A stretch of DNA of 34,004 bases. It comes from Bacteroidales bacterium. Lineage in GTDB: Bacteria; Bacteroidota; Bacteroidia; Bacteroidales; JAIORY01. Made by a program: the position numbers and the translations under genes. The DNA is taken from the NCBI GenBank assembly GCA_021107915.1, contig JAIORY010000297.1, positions 1-34,004 on the forward strand, in the 5' to 3' direction. Below are positions 27,051 through 34,004 of this stretch, piece by piece (position 1 is the stretch's first letter; each line of letters starts with the position of its first letter). The notes beneath the pieces were generated by a model. That model worked only from the letters and a program-made list of their open reading frames with translations, searched no databases and was not told the DNA's origin.

Positions 27051-27635
27051 TCAGAATATTTTTCTAAAAGTTTTTAGGATTATTTTCAAATCAGTAATAA
27101 ACCCCTTTTCGGAAATATATTTTAAATTCAGTTTTAATTTAGCCGGCATTATTTCTTCAATATAAAATTTCTCCGGATTTTCGGCTTTCCCGAGTATCTC
27201 ATTTTCATTGATATATTCTAAAGAAGCGTAATCAGTTAATCCGGGTTTTACATCTAAAACTTTTTTTTGATTTTCATTATAAAGGTCAACATATTTCCTG
27301 ACTTCGGGACGAGGACCAACAAAACTCATATCACCTTTCAAAATATTTAAAAGTTGAGGTAGCTCATCAAGTTTATATTTTCTTAAAAAATAACCAACTC
27401 GGCTTATTCTGCTGTCTTTCCCGCCAACAGTTAAAAGTCCGGCTTTTGATGAACCCCGTTTCATGCTTCGGAATTTGTACAATCTGAAATCAATATTATT
27501 TCTCCCGACTCTTATTTGTCTGTAAAATATTCCTCCCCGTGAATCAATAATTATCAAAAAAGAAATTATAATAAAAGCAGGGGACAGAAGTAAAAGTCCT
27601 GTAAATGAAAAAAATATATCGAAGCAGCGTTTCAA
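27051..27635 (-). CDS. Undecaprenyl-phosphate sugar phosphotransferase (bacterial sugar transferase)
   Basis: MKRCFDIFFSFTGLLLLSPAFIIISFLI...GGIFYRQIRVGRNNIDFRLYKFRSMKRGSS...YKLDELPQLLNILKGDMSFVGPRPE. Confidence 0.94.
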   Translation of the reverse strand: MKRCFDIFFSFTGLLLLSPAFIIISFLIIIDSRGGIFYRQIRVGRNNIDFRLYKFRSMKRGSSKAGLLTVGGKDSRISRVGYFLRKYKLDELPQLLNILKGDMSFVGPRPEVRKYVDLYNENQKKVLDVKPGLTDYASLEYINENEILGKAENPEKFYIEEIMPAKLKLNLKYISEKGFITDLKIILKTFRKIF

Positions 27636-27710
27636 AATGGATTTGTTTTGAGATCGAAAGTAGTTAATTTATATTATTTAAAGATTGTAAAATTTATTTT
27701 CTTCAAAATA

Positions 27711-27754
27711 TTTGCAAAACCGAAACAAAATAGTTACTTTTGGCGTTAGTAACG
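27711..27754 (+). promoter_or_regulatory. Promoter (TTTG-N20-TACTTTTG) with palindromic operator candidate for the HigBA pair
   Basis: TTTG 27711-27714; TACTTTTG 27735-27742; palindrome CGTTA-g-TAACG 27744-27754 just downstream of -7. Confidence 0.65.
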
Positions 27755-27766
27755 TAAATGGGTTGT

Positions 27767-28048
27767 ATGATTATTTCATTTGGTTCAAAAAATACTGAAA
27801 AAATTTGGCAAGCAGAAAGAGTTAAAAAAATTCCACTTGAAATCCAACAAGTAGGACGAAGAAAATTAAGAATGCTTAACAACTCACAAAATGTGACAGA
27901 TTTGAGAATTCCTCCATCAAACAAATTAGAAAAACTAAAAGGAAGAGGAAAAGATTTTTACAGCATTCGAATAAATGACCAATGGCGAATTGTATTCAGA
28001 TGGGTAAATAGTCATGCACACGATGTTGAAATTATGGATTATCACTAA
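27767..28048 (+). CDS. higB: HigB-like (RelE superfamily) toxin
   Basis: MIISFGSKNTEKIWQAERVKKIPLEIQQVGRRKLRMLNNSQNVTDLRIPPSNKLEKLKGRGKDFYSIRINDQWRIVFRW...DVEIMDYH. Confidence 0.95.
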   Translation: MIISFGSKNTEKIWQAERVKKIPLEIQQVGRRKLRMLNNSQNVTDLRIPPSNKLEKLKGRGKDFYSIRINDQWRIVFRWVNSHAHDVEIMDYH

Positions 28049-28063
28049 AAGGAGGATTATGCA

Positions 28064-28378
28064 ATGAATAAATTATCAAATGTACACCCGGGCGAAATTC
28101 TTTTGGAGGAATTTCTGCAACCCTTGAAAATAACAGCATACAGATTGTCGAAAGATTTAGAGATACCTCAAACCAGAGTTTCTCAAATAATAAAAGGAAA
28201 TAGAAGTATTACAGCGGATACAGCATTACGACTAAGTTCATTTTTTGGTAATTCGGCAAAATTTTGGCTTGGATTACAAGATGATTATGACATAGAAGAA
28301 GAAAGAAAAAATCATGCAGACATTTTTAATAAAATCAAATTGACGAGAAAAATAAACGCATTACAAAGTGTACCATAA
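28064..28378 (+). CDS. higA: HigA-like antitoxin (XRE family)
   Basis: NVHPGEILLEEFLQPLKITAYRLSKDLEIPQTRVSQIIKGNRSITADTALRLSSFFGNSAKFWLGLQDDYDIE. Confidence 0.96.
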   Translation: MNKLSNVHPGEILLEEFLQPLKITAYRLSKDLEIPQTRVSQIIKGNRSITADTALRLSSFFGNSAKFWLGLQDDYDIEEERKNHADIFNKIKLTRKINALQSVP

Positions 28379-28392
28379 ATTCACAAATATAA

Positions 28393-28495
28393 ATATATAA
28401 ATAGCCGCGAATGCGCGAATAATTATAAAATAGAACTTATTTTCTTAATACAAATGATTGAAGTAAATTTCGATTAAATTCGTGAGATTAGCGGC
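28393..28495. repeat. Second copy of the AGCCGCGAATxCGCGAATA compound palindrome (family A)
   Basis: ATATATAAATAGCCGCGAATGCGCGAATAATTATAAAA...TGAAGTAAATTTCGATTAAATTCGTGAGATTAGCGGC, homologous to the copy at 3152-3300. Confidence 0.88.
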
Positions 28496-28500
28496 AATTT

Positions 28501-29712
28501 TTAAATATTTTCTTCCACAGATTCAACAACAGCTTCAACAACAGTTTGCACATTTTCTTTGCTTAAGTTGTAGTAAACAGGGATGCTGATTTCACAAGAA
28601 TAATTTTTATAAGAAACAGGATAATTCTTAATATCATATCCGAGATTTTTGTAAAAACTCATCATCGGAAGAGGGATAAAATGAACATTTACAGCCACCT
28701 TTTTGTCAAAAATCGACTGAATTATTTTATCACGTTTTTCTTCATCAATTCCATTTATCCGTAAAAGAAAAGCATGATATGAAGATGATTTTTCAGGGGT
28801 TTCGTAAACAGGGATTTTTGCCCATTTATATTTTGAAAATTCCGCTGCATATTGATCGAAAATCTGTTTTCTTTTCACGATCATGTCATTATCGTATCTG
28901 TCAATCTCAACCAAACCCATTGATGCTTGCACATCCGTCATGTTGTATTTATATCCGGCTTCTACAATATCGTATCTCCAGTTCCCGATTTTTACTTTTG
29001 AATAAGCATCTTTCGTTTGTCCGTGAAGGGATTTAATATTCAAATCTTTGTAGATTTCTGCATTATTAAAAGGTTTGGGAAGATTCAGGCAAATTGCACC
29101 ACCCTCGGCAGTTGTGAGGTTTTTAACAGCATGAAACGAATAAACCGTTATATCTGTCAGTGAGCCGGTTTTGTTTCCTTTATATTTTGCACCAATAGAA
29201 TGTGCTGCATCAGAAAGTACTAATATTCTTCCCAAAGACTTTTGCTCATTGGTTTTCGGAATAAAAAGTTTCCTGATATTTTCTTTTTTCACCAAAGAAT
29301 TTATCTCATCATAATCACAAGGAAATCCTGCCAAATCAACAGGCATAATAACTTTAGTTTTTTTTGTTATAGCTTTTTCGATTTCTTTTACAGAGATGTT
29401 AAAATCATTTTCATTGACATCAACAAAAACAGGTTTTGCGCCACAATGGATTATAACATTTGCAGTTGCGCAATAAGTGTATGCCGGCAAAATAACTTCA
29501 TCACCCTTGCCAACACCAAACCATCGCAACATAAGTTCCAGTCCTGCCGAGCCTGAGCTGACACATAAAGTGGTTTTATGTCTGGCATAAGCAGTTAGCT
29601 TTTTTTCGAAAAGTTTTGTCTTCGGGCCTGTGGTTATCCATCCCGATTTCAGGGTATCAATAACTTCATCTATTATTTTTTGATCCATACGCGGAGGTGA
29701 AAAAGGTATCAT
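28501..29712 (-). CDS. DegT/DnrJ/EryC1/StrS family PLP aminotransferase
   Basis: SGWITTGPKTKLFEKKL...VSSGSAGLELMLRWFGVGKGDEVILPAYTYCATANVI...VYSFHAVKNLTTAEGGAI...YKYNMTDVQASMGLVEIDR. Confidence 0.95.
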   Translation of the reverse strand: MIPFSPPRMDQKIIDEVIDTLKSGWITTGPKTKLFEKKLTAYARHKTTLCVSSGSAGLELMLRWFGVGKGDEVILPAYTYCATANVIIHCGAKPVFVDVNENDFNISVKEIEKAITKKTKVIMPVDLAGFPCDYDEINSLVKKENIRKLFIPKTNEQKSLGRILVLSDAAHSIGAKYKGNKTGSLTDITVYSFHAVKNLTTAEGGAICLNLPKPFNNAEIYKDLNIKSLHGQTKDAYSKVKIGNWRYDIVEAGYKYNMTDVQASMGLVEIDRYDNDMIVKRKQIFDQYAAEFSKYKWAKIPVYETPEKSSSYHAFLLRINGIDEEKRDKIIQSIFDKKVAVNVHFIPLPMMSFYKNLGYDIKNYPVSYKNYSCEISIPVYYNLSKENVQTVVEAVVESVEENI

Positions 29713-29756
29713 TTAATTTTTTAATTTTATGATGAATCTGACAGTTGTTCGAATTT

Positions 29757-29800
29757 GCCACAGATTCACAGAAAACAAAAATAATCTGTGAATCTGTGGC
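29757..29800. repeat. Perfect 16-bp inverted repeat, GCCACAGATTCACAGA family
   Basis: GCCACAGATTCACAGA - 12 nt - TCTGTGAATCTGTGGC, 6 nt downstream of the purC stop. Confidence 0.92.
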
Positions 29801-29806
29801 GGTATT

Positions 29807-30757
29807 TTATTTGTAATTCTTAAGAAAATCCGAAGTATTTTTTTCTACTCTGCTTAAAACATCCGTTGTATCAGATTTAACGAATTTTTCTCCGGTAATT
29901 TTTTCGTATAATTCAATATATCTTTCCGAAACGCTGTTTACAAAATCTTCATTCATTTCCGGAATTTGCTGTCCTTCTTTTCCCTGAAATCCGTTTTCCA
30001 TCAACCATTCGCGAACAAATTCTTTTGAAAGCTGTTTTTGGGCTTCATCGTTTTCTTGTCGTTCTTCATAACCTTCTTTATAGAAATATCGTGAAGAATC
30101 AGGAGTATGAATTTCATCGATAAGGAAAATTTCATCACCAACTTTTCCGAATTCATATTTTGTGTCAACGAGAATTAATCCCATTTTGTCGGCTATTTCG
30201 GTTCCTCTTTCAAAAAGCTCACGTGTATAATGTTCAAGTTGTTGATAATCTATTCCGCAAACAAGATGACTTTTTATGATTTCCTCTCTCGAAATATCTT
30301 CATCATGCCCAAATTCGGCTTTTGTTGTAGGTGTGAGAATTGGCTCAGAAAACTTTTGATTTTCTTTCATTCCTTCAGGAAGCGGCACTCCGCAAAGAAT
30401 TCTTTTTTCTGCTTTATATTCGCGCCAGGCATGACCGGTAAGATATCCTCGAATTACCATTTCAACTTTAAACGGCTCACAATATTTACCGACTGTAACC
30501 ATTGGGTCGGGAGTTGCAATTTTCCAGTTTGGAACGATATCCTCGGTAGCATCAAGAAACTTAGATGCAATCTGATTTAAAACCTGTCCTTTAAAAGGAA
30601 TTCCCTTTGGAAGAACAACGTCGAATGCTGAGATACGGTCGCTTACCACCATCACCAATAATTCGTCATCAATATTATAAACATCCCTAACTTTTCCTAC
30701 ATAATGATTTTTCTGTCCCGAAAAATTGAAATTGTTTTTTATTATTGCATTAGCCAT
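29807..30757 (-). CDS. purC: Phosphoribosylaminoimidazole-succinocarboxamide synthase
   Basis: [46 protein letters not shown]...[17 protein letters not shown]...[12 protein letters not shown]. Confidence 0.96.
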   Translation of the reverse strand: MANAIIKNNFNFSGQKNHYVGKVRDVYNIDDELLVMVVSDRISAFDVVLPKGIPFKGQVLNQIASKFLDATEDIVPNWKIATPDPMVTVGKYCEPFKVEMVIRGYLTGHAWREYKAEKRILCGVPLPEGMKENQKFSEPILTPTTKAEFGHDEDISREEIIKSHLVCGIDYQQLEHYTRELFERGTEIADKMGLILVDTKYEFGKVGDEIFLIDEIHTPDSSRYFYKEGYEERQENDEAQKQLSKEFVREWLMENGFQGKEGQQIPEMNEDFVNSVSERYIELYEKITGEKFVKSDTTDVLSRVEKNTSDFLKNYK

Positions 30758-30889
30758 GATTTTTTCTTTTATGATTTTTTTGCAAAAGTAGGAATTTTCT
30801 AAATGTAAAAAATCATCAAAATAATTTTTAGATTTTGAGGATTTAGAGTTTATAAATGTAAAGGTTTATGTGTTGAACACCAAACAATC

Positions 30890-30950
30890 ACAAATTATGC
30901 ATAGAAAGTTGATAATAAATCAACTTTCTATGTAAAATTTGTTATATTTG
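30890..30950 (+). promoter_or_regulatory. Long palindromic operator plus -7 element (TATATTTG) for the abiE operon
   Basis: 14-bp perfect inverted repeat CATAGAAAGTTGAT-aataa-ATCAACTTTCTATG (30900-30932), extended by ACAAATT/AATTTGT (30890-30896/30936-30942), abutting TATATTTG at 30943-30950; CDS starts at 30975. Confidence 0.8.
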
Positions 30951-30974
30951 TCCCAATAAAATAAAGACTAATGA

Positions 30975-31613
30975 ATGAATGAACTAAAACAATATGGAAT
31001 AATCCCTATTAGATATAAAGCAATTGCTGGGTTTTTGTCTTCTTACAAATATCCAAGAAATAAAGTCATAATGCTTGAAAAGTCAGGTCAATTGATTCGT
31101 TTAAAAAAAGGTTTATATATTGTTTCACAGGATATCACAAATCAATCTATATCTAAAGAACTTATAGCAAATCATCTTTATGGTCCATCATATATTTCAC
31201 TTGAAAACGCTTTATCACATTATGGATTAATACCTGAAAGGGTATATAATACCTGCTCTGTCACAACAAAACGTAAAAAAAGTTATGACACACCATTAGG
31301 CAATTTCAATTATTCTTCAGTTCCAGAAAAGTATTTTTCTATAGGAATAAGACAAGAAATTATTCAAAACTCTTATGCCTATTTAATTGCCAGTCCGGAA
31401 AAAGCTCTTTGCGATCTTATTATCACAAAATCAGGGATACGTTTTCAATCTATAAAATCTATAAAAGAATTTTTATTAGATGATATTAGATTTGATTTTA
31501 ATGTAATTAAAGACTGGAATTTAGATATTATTAATGAATGTTGTAAACATGGATATAAAAAAGTAGAATTACAGTTATTGAGTAAATATATAAAGCATGA
31601 GTGCCATATTTGA
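30975..31613 (+). CDS. abiEi: AbiEi-like type IV antitoxin
   Basis: MLEKSGQLIRLKKGLYIVSQD...ELIANHLYGPSYISLENALSHYGLIPERVYNTCSVTTKRKKSYDTPLGNFNYSSVPEKYFSIGI...AYLIASPEKALCDLI. Confidence 0.92.
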   Translation: MNELKQYGIIPIRYKAIAGFLSSYKYPRNKVIMLEKSGQLIRLKKGLYIVSQDITNQSISKELIANHLYGPSYISLENALSHYGLIPERVYNTCSVTTKRKKSYDTPLGNFNYSSVPEKYFSIGIRQEIIQNSYAYLIASPEKALCDLIITKSGIRFQSIKSIKEFLLDDIRFDFNVIKDWNLDIINECCKHGYKKVELQLLSKYIKHECHI

Positions 31614-32430
31614 CCAAATGTTATCTCAATATGAGATAAAAACTAATGAAGATAAACATAATGCATTACATGAAGTTATGCAACAAATTACACTTGCAGC
31701 ACTTTATAGATCAGGTTTCTTTGACAAGGCAGCTTTTTATGGGGGTACTTGTTTAAGAATATTTCATAACCTTCCGCGGTTTTCGGAAGATATGGATTTT
31801 TCTCTTCTTGAAAAAAGCAATGATTTTTCTCTTGAAAAGTATTATAATGCTATAACAACTGAGTTTAAAGCACTCGGAAGAGAGGTTGTAATTATAAAAA
31901 AAACAAAAACCACAAATTCCCGGATTGAATCTGCATTTTTAAAAGACAATTCTGAAATATATAATATTGTTTTTCAGACAGAGCGTTCAGTTAAAATAAA
32001 AATTGAGGTGGATACTAATCCTCCATTAAATTTTGAAACAGAACATAAACTAATGTTATTGCCATTTTCATTTATGACTCGTTGTTTTACTATTCCGGGA
32101 TTATTTGCCGGCAAAATGCATGCTTTTCTGTTTAGAAATTGGAAAAATAGAGTTAAAGGACGTGATTGGTATGACCTTGAATGGTATGTCCGCAATAATT
32201 ATAAGCTAAGTTTCAGTCATTTGAAGGAACGTTGTTTTCAAAGCGGTCATATTATTAATTATGATTTCACACAAAATGAATTTATGAAGCTGTTAAGGAA
32301 TAAAATCAAAGAAACAAATATTGATAGGGTAAAAGAAGATGTAAGACCATTTATTAAAAATGCAGATGACATTAAAATATGGTCAAGTGATTATTTCCTT
32401 CAGTTAATTAATAGAGTCATCATCGAATGA
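31597..32430 (+). CDS. abiEii: AbiEii/AbiGii-like nucleotidyltransferase toxin
   Basis: AALYRSGFFDKAAFYGGTCLRIFHNLPRFSEDMDFSLLEKS (GG..LR...R.S.D.DFSL motif); overlaps abiEi by 17 bp. Confidence 0.94.
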   Translation: MSAIFDQMLSQYEIKTNEDKHNALHEVMQQITLAALYRSGFFDKAAFYGGTCLRIFHNLPRFSEDMDFSLLEKSNDFSLEKYYNAITTEFKALGREVVIIKKTKTTNSRIESAFLKDNSEIYNIVFQTERSVKIKIEVDTNPPLNFETEHKLMLLPFSFMTRCFTIPGLFAGKMHAFLFRNWKNRVKGRDWYDLEWYVRNNYKLSFSHLKERCFQSGHIINYDFTQNEFMKLLRNKIKETNIDRVKEDVRPFIKNADDIKIWSSDYFLQLINRVIIE

Positions 32431-32600
32431 AATATTAAAAGTCTGTAATTTTTCTTTTCGATTTCAATTAGTTTGAGAGAGCTAATTGTTGGAAGTTCAG
32501 GTAGTAGTTCGCTAAGGTTGTTATACTTGTACGGAATAGAATTACAAAATTTCCAGTTTTGCTTTGTAAAATTGTTAAGATTAGTACAACATTATGTGCC

Positions 32601-32726
32601 TTATTTTTCATTGTTGTATTCCTCCATTATTTTAATTGCTTTTTCAATCTCTTTTCTTGGTGTTTTTTGAGTTTTCTTTTGAAAGGCATTTCCAAGAACA
32701 ACCAAATTTCCTTTTGAAAAGTTAAC
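32601..32726 (-). pseudogene. C-terminal fragment of a RelE/HigB (Gp49-like) toxin
   Basis: Minus-strand frame ...VNFSKGNLVVLGNAFQKKTQKTPRKEIEKAIKIMEEYNNEK*, matching the NxFxKKTQKTPxxEIexA C-terminal signature; stops directly upstream. Confidence 0.75.
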
Positions 32727-32788
32727 TTATTAGACAACATTTTCCAAATATTTTATCTTATTTATTGGAAAGACTGAATTATAAAAAT

Positions 32789-32845
32789 AATTTTGTTGAA
32801 ATCTAATGTGAATTAAAATTGGTTTTTAATGCAGTATCATGATTA
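32789..32845. repeat. 57-bp direct repeat, copy 1
   Basis: Ungapped alignment with 33093-33149: about 47/57 identical, including TTAATGCAGTATC[A/T]TGATTA. Confidence 0.85.
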
Positions 32846-32896
32846 AAATTTCATATTATTTAAACAAAGCAGAGCTTTATATCTGACAAAATTATT

Positions 32897-33082
32897 TCAA
32901 AGTTTACTCAGTTTTGATTCAATCATTTCGTGATATTTTTGTTTCATCTCGTTTGGCAAAAAACTTATGTCAATATATACCCTTACAGGTAGAAAATGAT
33001 AAATAATATAAAAAATGTACCTGAACGGGTATAATACTGCTTGCTCAACGAAATTCAAAATATTAGTAAGGATTAGGCTCAA
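32897..33082 (-). CDS. Possible 61-aa protein lying between the two 57-bp repeats
   Basis: MSLILTNILNFVEQAVLYPFRYIFYIIYHFLPVRVYIDISFLPNEMKQKYHEMIESKLSKL; no recognised homology. Confidence 0.3.
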   Translation of the reverse strand: MSLILTNILNFVEQAVLYPFRYIFYIIYHFLPVRVYIDISFLPNEMKQKYHEMIESKLSKL

Positions 33083-33092
33083 AATGAATATT

Positions 33093-33149
33093 AATTTTAT
33101 TGAAGATTATTATGAAATAAATTTGGATTTTAATGCAGTATCTTGATTA
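33093..33149. repeat. 57-bp direct repeat, copy 2
   Basis: See copy 1; starts 304 bp away in the same orientation and begins 9 bp past the stop of the 179-aa ORF. Confidence 0.85.
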
Positions 33150-33157
33150 TGCGATGT

Positions 33158-33697
33158 TTATTTCTTTTTTTTCTTTTGAGTTGATAATATATCCAAAGAT
33201 TTTATTCCTAAAGTATCTATACTTAATGTTGACCTCATTTCCTTAATAATATTCATATAACTTGTATTTAACTGGGAACTGTCTTTGAATGAAGGTTCTG
33301 GTGATAAATTAAATTGTTCTAACTTTTCAAACTTTGACGTTCGACCAAATGCAAAAAATGGATAACACATCGTAACAATTGAAAAATATTGAACAAATTT
33401 TCTAACAAGAGAATCCGGTAAAATAATCAAATATTCATCAAACACTCGTCTTAACTCACAATAATTTTTATATACATTCTTATCAAATGGTTTATTATTA
33501 GAATACAAAACTGTAATGGTTATATTAAAATCATTTAAATGATGAATTAATTCAATGTATTTTTCGATTTGAATACTATAAAGAGAATTACTTACATCCT
33601 TTGTTCTTAATCGGTAAATGATAAAAAGATTTATTAAGGTTAAGATTATCCCTGAAAAACCGAAAAATAATCCAGTAAATTCTGAAAAATAGTTCAT
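33158..33697 (-). CDS. Hypothetical protein with N-terminal TM helix and lysine-rich tail
   Basis: 179-aa ORF; TM FTGLFFGFSGIILTLINLFIIYRL; upstream TATTTTTG on the minus strand at 33745-33752. Confidence 0.65.
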   Translation of the reverse strand: MNYFSEFTGLFFGFSGIILTLINLFIIYRLRTKDVSNSLYSIQIEKYIELIHHLNDFNITITVLYSNNKPFDKNVYKNYCELRRVFDEYLIILPDSLVRKFVQYFSIVTMCYPFFAFGRTSKFEKLEQFNLSPEPSFKDSSQLNTSYMNIIKEMRSTLSIDTLGIKSLDILSTQKKKKK

Positions 33698-33834
33698 TTG
33701 TATGTTTTTAATTATATCAACGCTATAGTGTTTTATGCGAAATTCAAAAATACGTAAAAATTTTATACAGAAAAAATAATTTAATTTAAAGTGGAATATT
33801 AGTTAGAAGCTACACACAAACGGAATTTTCTTAA

Positions 33835-33873
33835 TGTAAAAAATCCTCCAGATTTTAAAAATCTGGAGGATTT
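33835..33873 (-). terminator. Rho-independent terminator of the phoH-like gene
   Basis: AAATCCTCCAGATTTT/AAAATCTGGAGGATTT hairpin adjacent to the phoH-like stop; minus-strand tail TTTTTTAC. Confidence 0.88.
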
Positions 33874-34004
33874 CTATCTTTTCTCCGCATCCCTACCATA
33901 AGCAGCAACTATTTTTGTAACTAATTTATGCCTGATAATATCATTTTCGTCAAGAATAACAAAATCAATTCCTTTGATATTTTTCAATATTTTTTGGGCG
34001 TGTA
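33874..34004 (-). CDS. phoH: PhoH-like protein, C-terminal 42 residues (partial)
   Basis: Minus strand HAQKILKNIKGIDFVILDENDIIRHKLVTKIVAAYGRDAEKR* resembles PhoH C-termini (GIxFxxxDExDIVRHxLVxxIVxAY). Confidence 0.75.
   Translation of the reverse strand, partial: HAQKILKNIKGIDFVILDENDIIRHKLVTKIVAAYGRDAEKR

Noticed and set aside
29757-29800. Rho-independent terminator of purC
   Set aside because: The hairpin is perfect but no T-tract follows on the minus strand; the same word occurs as solo arms elsewhere, so it is treated as a repeat family.
32473-32670. 65-aa plus ORF after abiEii
   Set aside because: Antisense to the recognisable toxin fragment (KKTQKTPRKEIEKA); plus-strand translation is low complexity.
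32789-33149. Classical integron attC sites
   Set aside because: The 57-bp repeats have no GTTRRRY/RYYYAAC core pair or folded attC arms that I could find, and no integrase is in the window; kept only as a cassette-like arrangement.
1-34004. rRNA, tRNA or prophage
   Set aside because: No tRNA cloverleaf, rRNA segment or phage structural gene recognised by eye; a tRNAscan/Infernal run would be decisive.

Overview
AT-rich chromosomal window from a Bacteroidetes bacterium, judged from T9SS C-terminal sorting domains, PorW/SprE and TAnnTTTG-type -7 promoter motifs. Left third (1-9.3 kb): a cluster of secreted T9SS cargo (the tail of a gingipain-like C25 protein, an FG-GAP/VCBS-type repeat protein, an uncharacterised cargo protein, a PKD/beta-helix protein) with a membrane-anchored TPR-AraC regulator inside it. 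Middle: a VTC-domain / DUF4956 / CotH-like trio, surface-polysaccharide genes (GT2, WbpD-like acyltransferase, galE, rfbB), a secreted endonuclease I, fabD, folE, and a porW-bactofilin-atpZ block that lacks the ATP synthase structural genes after it. Right third: a nucleoside phosphorylase, a SirB1/transglutaminase-like protein, a sugar transferase, a HigBA-like TA pair, a DegT aminotransferase, purC, an AbiEi/AbiEii type IV TA pair with a palindromic operator, a decayed RelE/HigB-like fragment, repeat-flanked small ORFs, and the 3' end of a phoH-like gene. The most unusual signals are: (1) several intergenic compound inverted repeats whose arms are built from approximately 8-nt periodic words although the families differ in sequence; (2) a cassette-like region between purC and phoH with an 82%-identical 57-bp direct repeat pair; (3) a gingipain-like domain in which the expected catalytic Cys appears to be Pro; (4) a frameshifted IS30-type transposase N-terminal remnant. 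No rRNA, tRNA or CRISPR was recognised. All family assignments are by eye, without database searches.
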